A stretch of 7,303 nt of DNA from Pseudomonadota bacterium (GTDB lineage Bacteria > Pseudomonadota > Alphaproteobacteria > Sphingomonadales > Sphingomonadaceae). Shown piece by piece: positions 1 through 6,258 of this stretch. Where the stretch lies: assembly GCA_023386515.1 (NCBI GenBank), contig JAEWJQ010000361.1, forward strand, positions 1 through 7,303, given 5' to 3'. The notes under the pieces were generated by a model. The model searched no databases. It was given only the letters and a program-made list of their open reading frames with translations, and was not told the origin of the DNA. A program made the translations under genes and the position numbers. Every line of letters starts with the position of its first letter. The stretch's first letter is position 1.

Positions 1-2
1 GC

Positions 3-194
3 GTCAGGCTGGACGGCGTCACCGGCGCGTCGGTCAGCCGCCGCATCCTGACCGCGGCGGCGATGGACGCACACAACACCTTCGACGCGCCCGACACGGT
101 CAGGCCGGCGGCCTTCACCGGCGCGCAGCTGTCGGGCGGCACGCTGACCGTAACGCTGCCGGCAAAATCGGTGGTGATGCTGGACATCCGGTAA
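3..194 (+). CDS. Alpha-L-arabinofuranosidase (GH51 type), C-terminal fragment
   Basis: Only the last 63 codons are present. The frame is open from the left edge and ends at TAA (192-194). I translated it by hand, because it has no start in the window. The fragment contains a run reading AMDAHNTFDAPDTVRP (about residues 20-35 of the fragment) and ends in LPAKSVVMLDIR. This matches my recollection of the C-terminal beta-sandwich domain of GH51 alpha-N-arabinofuranosidases, where an 'AHNTFDAPD' motif is followed by a strand ending in 'LPAKSVV.L'. The family removes terminal alpha-L-arabinofuranosyl residues from arabinan, arabinoxylan or pectin side chains. The catalytic glutamates lie upstream of the window and cannot be checked. 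It converges with lutC, so it belongs to a different transcription unit. Its nearness to L-rhamnose genes suggests a pectin-utilisation locus (inference). Confidence 0.8.
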   Translation, partial: VRLDGVTGASVSRRILTAAAMDAHNTFDAPDTVRPAAFTGAQLSGGTLTVTLPAKSVVMLDIR

Positions 195-214
195 GGGCGA
201 AGCGTCCTTGCAAG

Positions 215-236
215 CCCCTCCCCTTCAGGGGAGGGG
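215..236. repeat. Perfect GC-rich palindrome, sphingomonad-type intergenic repeat
   Basis: The arms CCCCTCCCC (215-223) and GGGGAGGGG (228-236) pair perfectly around the tetraloop TTCA, and TTGGGGTGG follows. I recall very similar elements (a C-rich arm, a short loop, a G-rich arm, then TTGGGG or similar) being frequent between genes in sphingomonad genomes. The palindrome and its placement between convergent genes are seen directly; membership of a dispersed family is recollection. It could also serve as a transcription terminator for the arabinofuranosidase gene, 21 bases past its stop. Confidence 0.6.
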
Positions 237-307
237 TTGGGGTGGCGCGCTTCCTCAGGCGGTATCGTTCGAAGCGATGCCCCGCTGCTGCTAAAGGGGG
301 GTCTTAC

Positions 308-334
308 CCTACCGTCCCTGTCGCACGCGGTAGG
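308..334 (-). terminator. Candidate terminator hairpin after lutC
   Basis: On the minus strand, about 10 bases after the lutC stop, the sequence CCTACCG can pair with CGGTAGG across a 13-base loop. Inside the same stretch CTGTC and GACAG offer a competing 5-bp stem. No T tract follows directly (the continuation is GTAAGACC), so this is a weak intrinsic terminator at best and may simply protect the mRNA 3' end. Confidence 0.3.
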
Positions 335-344
335 ACAGCCGCCG

Positions 345-983
345 CTACCTGAGCACCCGCACCACGTGCAGGAAGCGCGGCCCATGGGCGCCACGGACGT
401 AGGTGCCCTCGATATCCGTCGTCCCCGACACGCCAGTGATCCAATAGTCTGCGCGCGGCGCCGGCCCGGGCAGGACCGCCTCCTCCAGATAGGCGACCAG
501 CCGCGGTACGACGACGATGTGGTGCAGCGCCAGGAAATTGGGCAGCATCGGCGCATGCGGCCCGGTGCGCATCACCAGCGATCCCGTCTCCGCCACGCCG
601 CATTCGGCCACCGCCAGCGCGACCGGCTCGTCGGGTGCGGCCTGCGCGTGGCGCTCGAACGCCGACCAGTCGCCCGCCAGCCGCGGGTCGGCCGGCATGC
701 ACAGCGACAAGGGGAGCGCCTGTTCCGCGCAATAGTCCGCCACCGCGGCCGGCACATCCGCCATCGTGGCGACCGTTGCCAGCGATGCCGCGACGCTGGG
801 CAGCGTCAAGCGTTCGGCGAATATCGTCTCGATCGCGTCCGCCGCCACCGCCGGCCGCTCCGCCCCGACCAGCAGCGCCGCGGCGGCGGCATCCAGATCG
901 GCGTTCCGAGCCGCGGCCGGTTGCGCGGGCGACGGGGTGGGACCATCCGCCAGCGCGCGCAGAATGTCGTCCCGCGCGCTCAC
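345..983 (-). CDS. lutC: L-lactate utilization protein C (LutC), LUD-domain protein
   Basis: A 212-residue protein, close to the usual LutC length. It is almost entirely one LUD domain. Recognisable stretches are AECGVAETGSLVM (126-138), NFLALHHIVVVPRLVAYLEE (149-168), GVSGTTDIEG (184-193) and GAHGPRFLHVV (198-208); the SGT.DIE and HGP..LHV motifs are typical of LutC/YkgG. LutC is the third component of the cytoplasmic LutABC complex that oxidises L-lactate to pyruvate, and it has no iron-sulfur cysteine motifs of its own. The start is the GTG at 983-981, because it overlaps the lutB TGA as GTGA and gives the family-length N terminus (SARDDILRAL). It is the last gene of the operon. There is no lactate permease between it and the converging arabinofuranosidase gene. 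Confidence 0.93.
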   Translation of the reverse strand: MSARDDILRALADGPTPSPAQPAAARNADLDAAAAALLVGAERPAVAADAIETIFAERLTLPSVAASLATVATMADVPAAVADYCAEQALPLSLCMPADPRLAGDWSAFERHAQAAPDEPVALAVAECGVAETGSLVMRTGPHAPMLPNFLALHHIVVVPRLVAYLEEAVLPGPAPRADYWITGVSGTTDIEGTYVRGAHGPRFLHVVRVLR

Positions 984-2386
984 CGCCGCCTGCCCTTCTT
1001 ATATTGCGCCATGAAGCTCTCCGCCGCCGGCTGCGGCATGTCGCGATACTTCGTCCAGCCGCCGGCGAAGGGCAGCGACGACAGCCAGCCGGTCCGCCCC
1101 ATGAGCCGCATGCCACGGATCGCCGCCGCCGTCGCCGCGCGATACAGCGCCGGCCGCCGCGCCACCCAGGCCCAGGCCGACAGGCCGCTGCGCAGCGACG
1201 CCGGCTCCAGCCCCTCGCGCCAGCTCTTCTCGCGCCAGCCGCGCAGCAGCGTCGGCAGCGGGATACGGACCGGGCAGACCTCCTGGCACTTGCCGTTGAG
1301 CGTGCAGGCGTTGGGCAGGTCGCGGCTTTTCGCCAGCCCGTCGAGCGCAGGGGTCAGCACGGCCCCCATCGGCCCCGGATAGGTGCTGCCATAGGCGTGG
1401 CCGCCGATCTGCCGGAAGACGACGCAATGATTCATGCAGGCGCCGCAGCGGATGCAGCGCAGCATCTCCGCCAGCCCCTCGCTCCGCATCCGGGTGCGGC
1501 CATTGTCGACCAGCACGATGTGCATCTCCTCGGGCCCATCGGCATCGCCGCCGCGCTTCGGCCCGGTGTAGAAGGTCGTGTATTGCGTCAGCGCGGCGCC
1601 CGTCGCCGAGCGGGCGAGCAGCCGCAGCAAAGGCACGGCATGCGCCATCGACGGCACGATCTTCTCGATGCCGGCGGTGACGATCTGCATGCGCGGCGGC
1701 ACCAGCGACAGTTCGGCATTGCCCTCGTTGGTGACGGTGCACACCGCGCCGGTGTCGGCGATCAGGAAATTCGCGCCGGAAATGCCGACGTCGGCGCCCA
1801 GCATCCCCTCGCGCAGGTGACGCCGGGCGCTCTCCGCCATGGCCGCGATCGTCTCGTCGGCGTGCGGCACGCGATGGCTCGCCTTGAACAGCGCCGACAC
1901 CTGCTCGCGCGTCTTGTGCATCGCCGGCCAGATGATGTGCGACGGCCGCTCGTCGGCGAGTTGGATGATATGTTCGGCAAGGTCGGTCTCGACCCGCGCG
2001 ATCCCCGCCTCGGCCAGCGCATGGGGCAGGCCGATCTCCTCGCCCAGCATCGACTTGGAGCGCGCGACGCTCTTCGCCCCCGCCTTGCGGCACAGATCGA
2101 CCACGATCGCGCACGCCTCCTCCGACGTACGCGCCCAGTGGACGACGGCGCCGGCGGCGGTCGCATTCGCCTCGAACCGCTCCAGATAGGCGCCGAGATT
2201 GGCGATCACGTGATCCTTGATCGCCGCGGCCCGATCCCGCGCCGCCTCGAAATCGGGAAAAGCCGCCACCGCCACGGCGCGCTTCGTCTCGGCGGTGCCG
2301 GCGGTGCGCTCGACCGCGATCTTGAGGTTGCGGTCGGCCAGCGCGGCGTCGACGCGGCGGTCGAACGTATCGGCGGCGGTGCTCAC
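980..2386 (-). CDS. lutB: L-lactate utilization iron-sulfur protein B (LutB)
   Basis: A 468-residue protein, similar in length to Bacillus LutB and E. coli YkgF. The N-terminal two-thirds is a LUD domain, including LREGMLGADVGISGANFLIA (191-210) and the following TGAVCTVTNEGNAEL stretch (212-226). The C-terminal third carries a ferredoxin-like double cluster module: C311, C314, C317 and C321 (CIRCGACMNHC), then C361, C367 and C371 followed by Pro (CTLNGKCQEVCP). An Asn sits at 364, where a fourth Cys is often found. LutB is the electron-transfer subunit of the L-lactate-oxidising LutABC complex. The start is the GTG at 2386-2384, which overlaps the lutA TGA as GTGA; a GGGGAAGAGG purine run lies just upstream. 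The reading frame stays open further upstream, but the residues there do not match the family and lie within lutA. The stop overlaps the lutC start in the same GTGA manner. Confidence 0.95.
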   Translation of the reverse strand: MSTAADTFDRRVDAALADRNLKIAVERTAGTAETKRAVAVAAFPDFEAARDRAAAIKDHVIANLGAYLERFEANATAAGAVVHWARTSEEACAIVVDLCRKAGAKSVARSKSMLGEEIGLPHALAEAGIARVETDLAEHIIQLADERPSHIIWPAMHKTREQVSALFKASHRVPHADETIAAMAESARRHLREGMLGADVGISGANFLIADTGAVCTVTNEGNAELSLVPPRMQIVTAGIEKIVPSMAHAVPLLRLLARSATGAALTQYTTFYTGPKRGGDADGPEEMHIVLVDNGRTRMRSEGLAEMLRCIRCGACMNHCVVFRQIGGHAYGSTYPGPMGAVLTPALDGLAKSRDLPNACTLNGKCQEVCPVRIPLPTLLRGWREKSWREGLEPASLRSGLSAWAWVARRPALYRAATAAAIRGMRLMGRTGWLSSLPFAGGWTKYRDMPQPAAESFMAQYKKGRRR

Positions 2387-3183
2387 GCCTCTTCCCCGAT
2401 CGCCGGGCCGTCGCCCATGCCGGCGAGCAGTTCGACGGTGTGGAAGGCGCGTATGCGCGAGCCGTCGCGATGCAGCTTGCCGGCCATGTTCATCAGGCAG
2501 CCGAGGTCGCCCGACAGCAGCAGATCGGCGCCGGTCGCGTCGATCGCCGCCGCCTTTTCCCCGACGATCGCATTGGAAATGGCGGGATATTTGACGCAGA
2601 AGGTGCCGCCGAAGCCGCAGCAGGTCTCCTCGCCGGCGAGCGGCGTCAGCGTCAGGCCGGCGACCGCGCCGAGCAGCCGGCGCGGCTGGCGTTTGATGCC
2701 GAGCTCGCGCAGGCCGGAACAGCTGTCGTGATAGGCCGCGGTGGCGGGCAGGGTGACGCCATCCGGCCGCCAGCCGCGCGCCTCGTCCAAATAGGCGAGT
2801 ATCTCCCAGGTCTTCGCGGCCAGCGCCCGGGCCCGCCCGATCCATGCCGGATCGTCTTCCAATATCTCGGGATAATGGACGCGGATGGTCGCCGCGCCCG
2901 ATCCAGACGGTACGACGACCGCATCATGGCCCTCGAGCAGTGCGATCGTTCGCCGGGCAAGGTCCGCGGCGGTGGCGCGGTCGCCCGAATTGAGAGCCGG
3001 CTGGCCGCAGCAGGTCTGGGCCGCGGGTACGATAACCTCGCACCCCGCCGCCTCCAGCGCCGCGATCGCGGCGAAGCCGATGCGCGGCCGGATCAGGTCG
3101 ACCAGGCAGGTGACAAACAGCGCGACGCGCGGCGTATCGCGGGGGGCGAGGGAGGCCTGGTTCATGGCTGTCGCGTGTTCCAC
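2383..3183 (-). CDS. lutA: L-lactate utilization protein A (LutA), CCG-domain Fe-S oxidoreductase
   Basis: First gene of the lut operon, 266 residues from the chosen start. Two cysteine-rich CCG domains are visible: C26 (FVTCLVD) with TCCGQPALNSGD (57-68), and C155 (YHDSCSG) with ETCCGFGGTFCVKYP (186-200) and C229 (SGDLGCLMN). This two-domain layout is that of LutA/YkgE and of GlpC/HdrB-type Fe-S oxidoreductases. LutA works with LutB and LutC in cytoplasmic oxidation of L-lactate to pyruvate. Unusually, the first domain reads VVPSGSGAA (90-98), with Gly96 where the family normally has Cys (SGSC). I chose the GTG at 3183-3181 because GAGAGG lies 7 bases upstream. The ATG at 3165-3163 is an alternative nearer the usual family length but lacks a clear ribosome binding site. 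The C terminus overlaps lutB by four bases. Confidence 0.93.
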   Translation of the reverse strand: MEHATAMNQASLAPRDTPRVALFVTCLVDLIRPRIGFAAIAALEAAGCEVIVPAAQTCCGQPALNSGDRATAADLARRTIALLEGHDAVVVPSGSGAATIRVHYPEILEDDPAWIGRARALAAKTWEILAYLDEARGWRPDGVTLPATAAYHDSCSGLRELGIKRQPRRLLGAVAGLTLTPLAGEETCCGFGGTFCVKYPAISNAIVGEKAAAIDATGADLLLSGDLGCLMNMAGKLHRDGSRIRAFHTVELLAGMGDGPAIGEEA

Positions 3184-3234
3184 CAAAGAGCCTCTCGATC
3201 CAGCCGTGACGCCTAACCCCGGGCTACGCAACCG

Positions 3235-3251
3235 GTGATTTGTCCTATCAC
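3235..3251. promoter_or_regulatory. Candidate operator: inverted repeat GTGAT-N7-ATCAC
   Basis: The arms GTGAT (3235-3239) and ATCAC (3247-3251) are perfect inverted repeats separated by TTGTCCT. The dyad sits about 52 bases upstream of the lutA GTG and about 14 bases upstream of the candidate plus-strand -35 box. From there a bound factor could affect both directions. The spacing between the GTGA and TCAC cores is 9 bases, not the 6 of a CRP site. The protein that would bind it is unknown. Confidence 0.35.
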
Positions 3252-3264
3252 TGCCGCGGCCGCG

Positions 3265-3293
3265 TTGACGCCGCTATTACCATCCACTAACAA
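3265..3293 (+). promoter_or_regulatory. Candidate sigma-70-type promoter for the rhamnose operon
   Basis: TTGACG (3265-3270) is a good -35 match. After a 17-base spacer comes TAACAA (3288-3293), a poor -10 match with three of six consensus bases. Transcription would begin near 3300 and leave a leader of about 90 bases before rhmD. The -35 and spacing are suggestive, but the weak -10 makes this only a candidate; it may need an activator. Confidence 0.3.
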
Positions 3294-3377
3294 GCTATCT
3301 CATAAAATGAAACTTGCCAAGGATTGCACGGCTCTGGCCCGATCGTCCTATGCGCGAGGTTCGCGAATTTTGTGAGA

Positions 3378-3384
3378 AGAGGAG
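3378..3384 (+). promoter_or_regulatory. Ribosome binding site that fixes the rhmD start
   Basis: AGAGGAG ends 5 bases before the GTG at 3390. It is the strongest Shine-Dalgarno sequence in the leader and supports GTG 3390 over the upstream in-frame TTG at 3324 and the downstream GTG at 3399. Confidence 0.7.
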
Positions 3385-3389
3385 CTGAC

Positions 3390-4583
3390 GTGGCGATCGT
3401 GTCCTTGCCCAAGATCAAGCATGTGCGGGCGTTCACCGTCCGCGGCGGCGGCGCCGACTATCACGACCAGGGCGCGGGCCATTGGATCGACGATCATATC
3501 GCGACGCCGATGAGCCGCTATCCCGAATATCGCCAGTCGCGGCAGAGCTTCGGCATCAACGTGCTCGGCACTTTGGTGGTCGAGATCGAGGCGGAGGACG
3601 GCACGGTCGGCTTCGCGGTGACGACCGGCGGCGAGCCGGCCTGCTATATCGTCGAGAAGCACCTTGCCCGCTTTCTGGAAGGCCGCAGCCCGACGGACTA
3701 TGAGAAGATCTGGGATCAGATGTACTTCTCGACCCAATATTACGGGCGCAAGGGCCTCGTCATCAACGCCATCTCGGGCGTCGACCTCGCGCTCTGGGAC
3801 CTGCTCGGCAAGCTCCGCCAGGAGCCGGTCTACCATCTGCTCGGCGGCGCGGTGCGCGACGAGCTGCAATTCTACGCCACCGGCGCGCGGCCGGACGTCG
3901 CCAAGGAGCTGGGCTTCATCGGCGGCAAGATGCCGCTGCACCACGGCCCGGCCGAGGGGATCGAGGGCCTCAAGAAGAACATCGCCGAGCTTACCGATAT
4001 GCGCGCCAAGGTCGGTCCCGACTTCTGGCTGATGTGGGATTGCTGGATGGCGCTCGACGTCGACTATGCGACGCGCCTCGCCATCGCCGCGCACGAACAC
4101 GGCCTGAAATGGATCGAGGAGGCGATCAGCCCCGACGATTATTGGGGCTACCAGCAGCTCAAGCGCAACGTGCCCAAGGGCATGCTGGTGACCACCGGCG
4201 AGCATGAGGCGACGCGCTGGGGCTTCCGCATGCTGATCGAGATGGACACTTGCGACATCCTCCAGCCCGACGTCGGCTGGTGCGGCGGCGTCACCGAGTT
4301 GCTGAAGATCAGCGCGCTCGCCGATGCGCACGGCAAGATGGTCGTGCCGCACGGCTCCTCGGTCTACAGCTACCATTTCGTCGTGACGCGCCACAACTCG
4401 CCCTTCGCCGAGTTCCTGATGATGCATCCCGGCCCGACCGAGGTGGTGCCGATGTTCGCGCCGCAGCTGCTCGGCGAGCCGGTGCCCGAGAACGGCCGCA
4501 TCCGCGCATCCGCGCTGGACAAGCCCGGCTTCGGCGTCGAGCTCAACCGCGACATCGCGATGCACCGCCCCTACACCCACTGA
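3390..4583 (+). CDS. rhmD: L-rhamnonate dehydratase (enolase superfamily)
   Basis: A 397-residue enzyme that dehydrates L-rhamnonate to 2-keto-3-deoxy-L-rhamnonate (EC 4.2.1.90). Similarity to E. coli RhmD runs end to end by recollection: [19 protein letters not shown] (24-42), [16 protein letters not shown] (50-65), [20 protein letters not shown] (150-169), [10 protein letters not shown] (291-300), VPHGSSVYS (319-327) and [13 protein letters not shown] (376-388). Enolase-superfamily metal ligands are visible as D217 (LMWDCWM), E243 (WIEEAI) and E271 (TGEHEA). H321 is the likely general acid/base with D294 as its partner, and E341 follows. The HWIDDH N-terminal signature separates this family from other mandelate racemase-group dehydratases. 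The start is GTG 3390, preceded by AGAGGAG, which gives an N terminus ([14 protein letters not shown]) aligned with E. coli. It is the first gene of the rhamnose operon; the next gene starts 18 bases after its stop. Confidence 0.95.
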   Translation: MAIVSLPKIKHVRAFTVRGGGADYHDQGAGHWIDDHIATPMSRYPEYRQSRQSFGINVLGTLVVEIEAEDGTVGFAVTTGGEPACYIVEKHLARFLEGRSPTDYEKIWDQMYFSTQYYGRKGLVINAISGVDLALWDLLGKLRQEPVYHLLGGAVRDELQFYATGARPDVAKELGFIGGKMPLHHGPAEGIEGLKKNIAELTDMRAKVGPDFWLMWDCWMALDVDYATRLAIAAHEHGLKWIEEAISPDDYWGYQQLKRNVPKGMLVTTGEHEATRWGFRMLIEMDTCDILQPDVGWCGGVTELLKISALADAHGKMVVPHGSSVYSYHFVVTRHNSPFAEFLMMHPGPTEVVPMFAPQLLGEPVPENGRIRASALDKPGFGVELNRDIAMHRPYTH

Positions 4584-4601
4584 TCCGAAAGACCTGCAAC
4601 G

Positions 4602-5459
4602 ATGAAACTCTGCCGCTATGGCCAGCCCGGCCAGGAAAAGCCCGGCGTGGTCGATGCCGATGGCACGATCCGCGACCTGTCGGGCGTCATCGCCGACCTG
4701 ACGATCGACACGATGCCGCAGGCGCTCGCCGCCGACGTCGCGTCGCTGCCTGCCGTCGAGGGGAGCCCGCGCTACGGCGTGCCGCTGAAGGGCATCGGCA
4801 AGATCGTCGCCATCGGCCTCAACTATCGCGACCATGCGATCGAATCGAACCTGCCGATCCCGACCGAACCGATGATGTTCATGAAGGCGCTGTCCAGCCT
4901 GTCGGGCCCCAACGACGACGTCGTCCTGCCCAGGGGCTCGACGCATGGCGACTGGGAGGTCGAGCTCGGCGTGATCATCGGCAAGACCTGCCGCTACGTG
5001 TCCGAGGACGAGGCGCTGGACAAGGTCGCCGGCTACGTTCTCGCCAACGACGTGTCGGAGCGCTTCAACCAGAAGCAGCGCGGCACGCAATGGTCGAAGG
5101 GCAAGGGCCACGACACCTTCTGCCCGGTCGGTCCCTGGCTGGTGACGCCAGACGAGGTCGGTGACGCGCAGGCGCTCGACATGTATCTCGACGTCAACGG
5201 CACGCGGATGCAGACCGGCAATACGCGGACGATGATCTTCAACCTCAAGCAGCTGATCAGCTACGTCAGCGAGTACATCACCCTCTACCCCGGCGACCTG
5301 CTGATCACCGGCACCCCGCCGGGCGTCGGTGAAGGCAAGAAGCCCGACGCCATCTACCTCAAGGCGGGCGACGTGATGGAGCTCGGCATCGAGAAGCTCG
5401 GCACGCAGCGGCAGAATGTCGTCGAGTGGCGTCACCTCGGCGACGGAGCGATCGCATGA
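4602..5459 (+). CDS. lra6: 2,4-diketo-3-deoxy-L-rhamnonate hydrolase (FAH family, LRA6 type)
   Basis: A 285-residue fumarylacetoacetate hydrolase-family protein. An N-terminal domain (about 1-60) precedes the FAH fold with GLNYRDHA (72-79), PMMFMK (90-95), the metal ligands E119 and E121 (DWEVELGVIIG) and D150 (LANDVSERFNQ), GKGHDTFCPVGPWLV (167-181), and the C-terminal TGTPPGVGEGKKP (236-248). Proteins of this type are often annotated only as FAH family or ureidoglycolate lyase. Between rhmD and an SDR, the best assignment is the Sphingomonas LRA6 activity, which cleaves the C3-C4 bond of 2,4-diketo-3-deoxy-L-rhamnonate to pyruvate and L-lactate in the cytoplasm. The family is clear from sequence; substrate specificity rests on context. 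The ATG has only a weak purine stretch (GAAAGA) upstream. The stop overlaps the next start as ATGA. Confidence 0.87.
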   Translation: MKLCRYGQPGQEKPGVVDADGTIRDLSGVIADLTIDTMPQALAADVASLPAVEGSPRYGVPLKGIGKIVAIGLNYRDHAIESNLPIPTEPMMFMKALSSLSGPNDDVVLPRGSTHGDWEVELGVIIGKTCRYVSEDEALDKVAGYVLANDVSERFNQKQRGTQWSKGKGHDTFCPVGPWLVTPDEVGDAQALDMYLDVNGTRMQTGNTRTMIFNLKQLISYVSEYITLYPGDLLITGTPPGVGEGKKPDAIYLKAGDVMELGIEKLGTQRQNVVEWRHLGDGAIA

Positions 5460-6205
5460 CCATCTATGCGGGCCGCTATGCCGGCCGCTGCGCGGTGATC
5501 ACCGGCGGCGCATCGGGCCTCGGCAAGGACGTCGCGAAGCGGATCGTCGCCGAGGGCGGGCAGGTCGTGCTGTGGGACATGAACGCCGATGCGCTGGAGG
5601 TGGCGAAGGCGGAAGTCGGCGCCGCCGGCGTCACCGCGGTCGACGTCTCGGACGCACAGGCGGTCGCCGCGGCGGCCGAGGAGGCGGTGGCGACGCTCGG
5701 CAAGATCGACGTCCTGGTCTGTTCGGCGGGCATTACCGGTGCGACCGCGCCGGTCCACGACTATCCGATCGACAGCTGGCTGCAGGTCGTGGGCGTCAAT
5801 CTCAACGGCCTGTTCTTCTGCAACCGCGCGATCGTGCCGCACATGCTGGCCAACGGCTATGGCCGCATCGTAAACGTCGCCTCGGTCGCGGGGAAAGAGG
5901 GCAATCCCAACGCCTCGGCCTATTCGGCGACCAAGGCGGGCGTGATCGGCTTCACCAAGAGCCTGGGCAAGGAACTGGCGGGCAAGGGCGTCATCGCCAA
6001 CGCACTGACCCCGGCGACCTTCGAGAGCCCGATCCTGGCGCAGCTGCCGCAGAGCCAGGTCGATTACATGCGCTCCAAGATCCCGATGGGGCGCTTGGGC
6101 GAGGTGCATGAATCCGCCGCCATGGTCTGCTTCATGGCCAGCGAGGAATGCAGCTTCACCACCGCCTCCACCTTCGATACCTCCGGGGGACGGACGACCT
6201 TCTGA
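5456..6205 (+). CDS. lra5: 2-keto-3-deoxy-L-rhamnonate 4-dehydrogenase (SDR, LRA5 type)
   Basis: A 249-residue classical short-chain dehydrogenase/reductase. It has the TGGASGLG cofactor loop (16-23), an acidic D41 at the end of the second strand (VVLWD) that favours NAD+ over NADP+, CSAG (89-92) in place of NNAG, the structural N115 (VNLNG), S143 (VASVAG) and the catalytic Y156-x3-K160. After the active site it reads NALTPATFESP (182-192) where many SDRs have a Pro-Gly pair. The C terminus ends in DTSGGRTTF. The proposed reaction oxidises the C4 hydroxyl of 2-keto-3-deoxy-L-rhamnonate to the 2,4-diketo acid, the substrate of the hydrolase encoded just upstream. The ATG overlaps the preceding TGA as ATGA and has GGAG (5445-5448) 7 bases upstream, so the two proteins are probably translationally coupled. 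Catalytic class is certain; the substrate is inferred from operon context. Confidence 0.87.
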   Translation: MTIYAGRYAGRCAVITGGASGLGKDVAKRIVAEGGQVVLWDMNADALEVAKAEVGAAGVTAVDVSDAQAVAAAAEEAVATLGKIDVLVCSAGITGATAPVHDYPIDSWLQVVGVNLNGLFFCNRAIVPHMLANGYGRIVNVASVAGKEGNPNASAYSATKAGVIGFTKSLGKELAGKGVIANALTPATFESPILAQLPQSQVDYMRSKIPMGRLGEVHESAAMVCFMASEECSFTTASTFDTSGGRTTF

Positions 6206-6212
6206 TTGATAC

Positions 6213-6250
6213 GGCCGCGACCGCCCGAGCAGAGGCGGCGCGGCCTTCTT
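6213..6250 (+). terminator. Intra-operon hairpin with short T-rich tail (attenuator or terminator)
   Basis: GGCCGCG (6213-6219) pairs with CGCGGCC (6239-6245) and CCGCC (6221-6225) with GGCGG (6234-6238). A6220 is bulged, the loop is 8 bases (CGAGCAGA), and TTCTT follows (6246-6250). The 12-bp GC-rich stem with a short T-rich tail looks like a rho-independent terminator, starting 7 bases after the SDR stop. The next gene begins only 64 bases past that stop on the same strand, so it may attenuate or partly terminate transcription, or stabilise the upstream mRNA, rather than end the operon. Confidence 0.6.
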
Positions 6251-6258
6251 GCATGGCC

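Larger units (their letters stand above)
195..344. other. Convergent intergenic region with several hairpins
   Basis: This gap lies between the converging ends of the arabinofuranosidase gene and lutC. I see no credible coding sequence. It holds a perfect 9-bp-arm palindrome (215-236), a small hairpin GTATCG/CGATGC around 262-280 with a 7-base loop and one G-T pair, and a 7-bp stem (308-334) just past the lutC stop. Together these suit a bidirectional termination zone. None is followed by a long T run on either strand, so rho-independent function is uncertain. Confidence 0.6.
3184..3389. promoter_or_regulatory. Divergent control region between lutABC and the rhamnose operon
   Basis: This 206-base spacer has divergent gene starts on both sides, so it must carry both promoters unless transcription enters from elsewhere. 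It is less GC-rich than its surroundings, especially at 3276-3325. Visible elements include the inverted repeat GTGAT-N7-ATCAC (3235-3251), a perfect palindrome CGCGGCCGCG (3255-3264), TCAT-AAA-ATGA (3300-3310) and TTCGCGAA (3360-3367). No regulator gene is present in the window, so the cognate factor is unknown. I found no convincing minus-strand promoter by eye. Confidence 0.65.

Noticed and set aside
635..2731. Long plus-strand open frame of about 698 codons across the lut genes
   Set aside because: It lies antisense to clearly recognisable lutC, lutB and lutA, is rich in Arg, Pro, Ala and His, and shows no family motifs. Such frames are expected opposite high-GC genes.
2387..2845. Upstream extension of the lutB frame giving a 621-residue protein
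   Set aside because: The extension lies inside lutA in another frame and does not resemble the LUD family. The GTG at 2386 with the GTGA overlap gives the normal LutB length.
3235..3251. CRP-type operator
   Set aside because: GTGA and TCAC are present, but the cores are separated by 9 bases rather than the 6 of a CRP site, so I kept it only as an unassigned inverted repeat.
3324..3389. Longer rhmD starting at the TTG at 3324
   Set aside because: It would add 22 residues absent from RhmD homologues, and the AGAGGAG site at 3378-3384 serves GTG 3390.
3348..5435. Long minus-strand open frame of about 695 codons opposite rhmD and the hydrolase gene
   Set aside because: It is a shadow of two strongly supported plus-strand genes; its composition is low-complexity and it matches no known protein.
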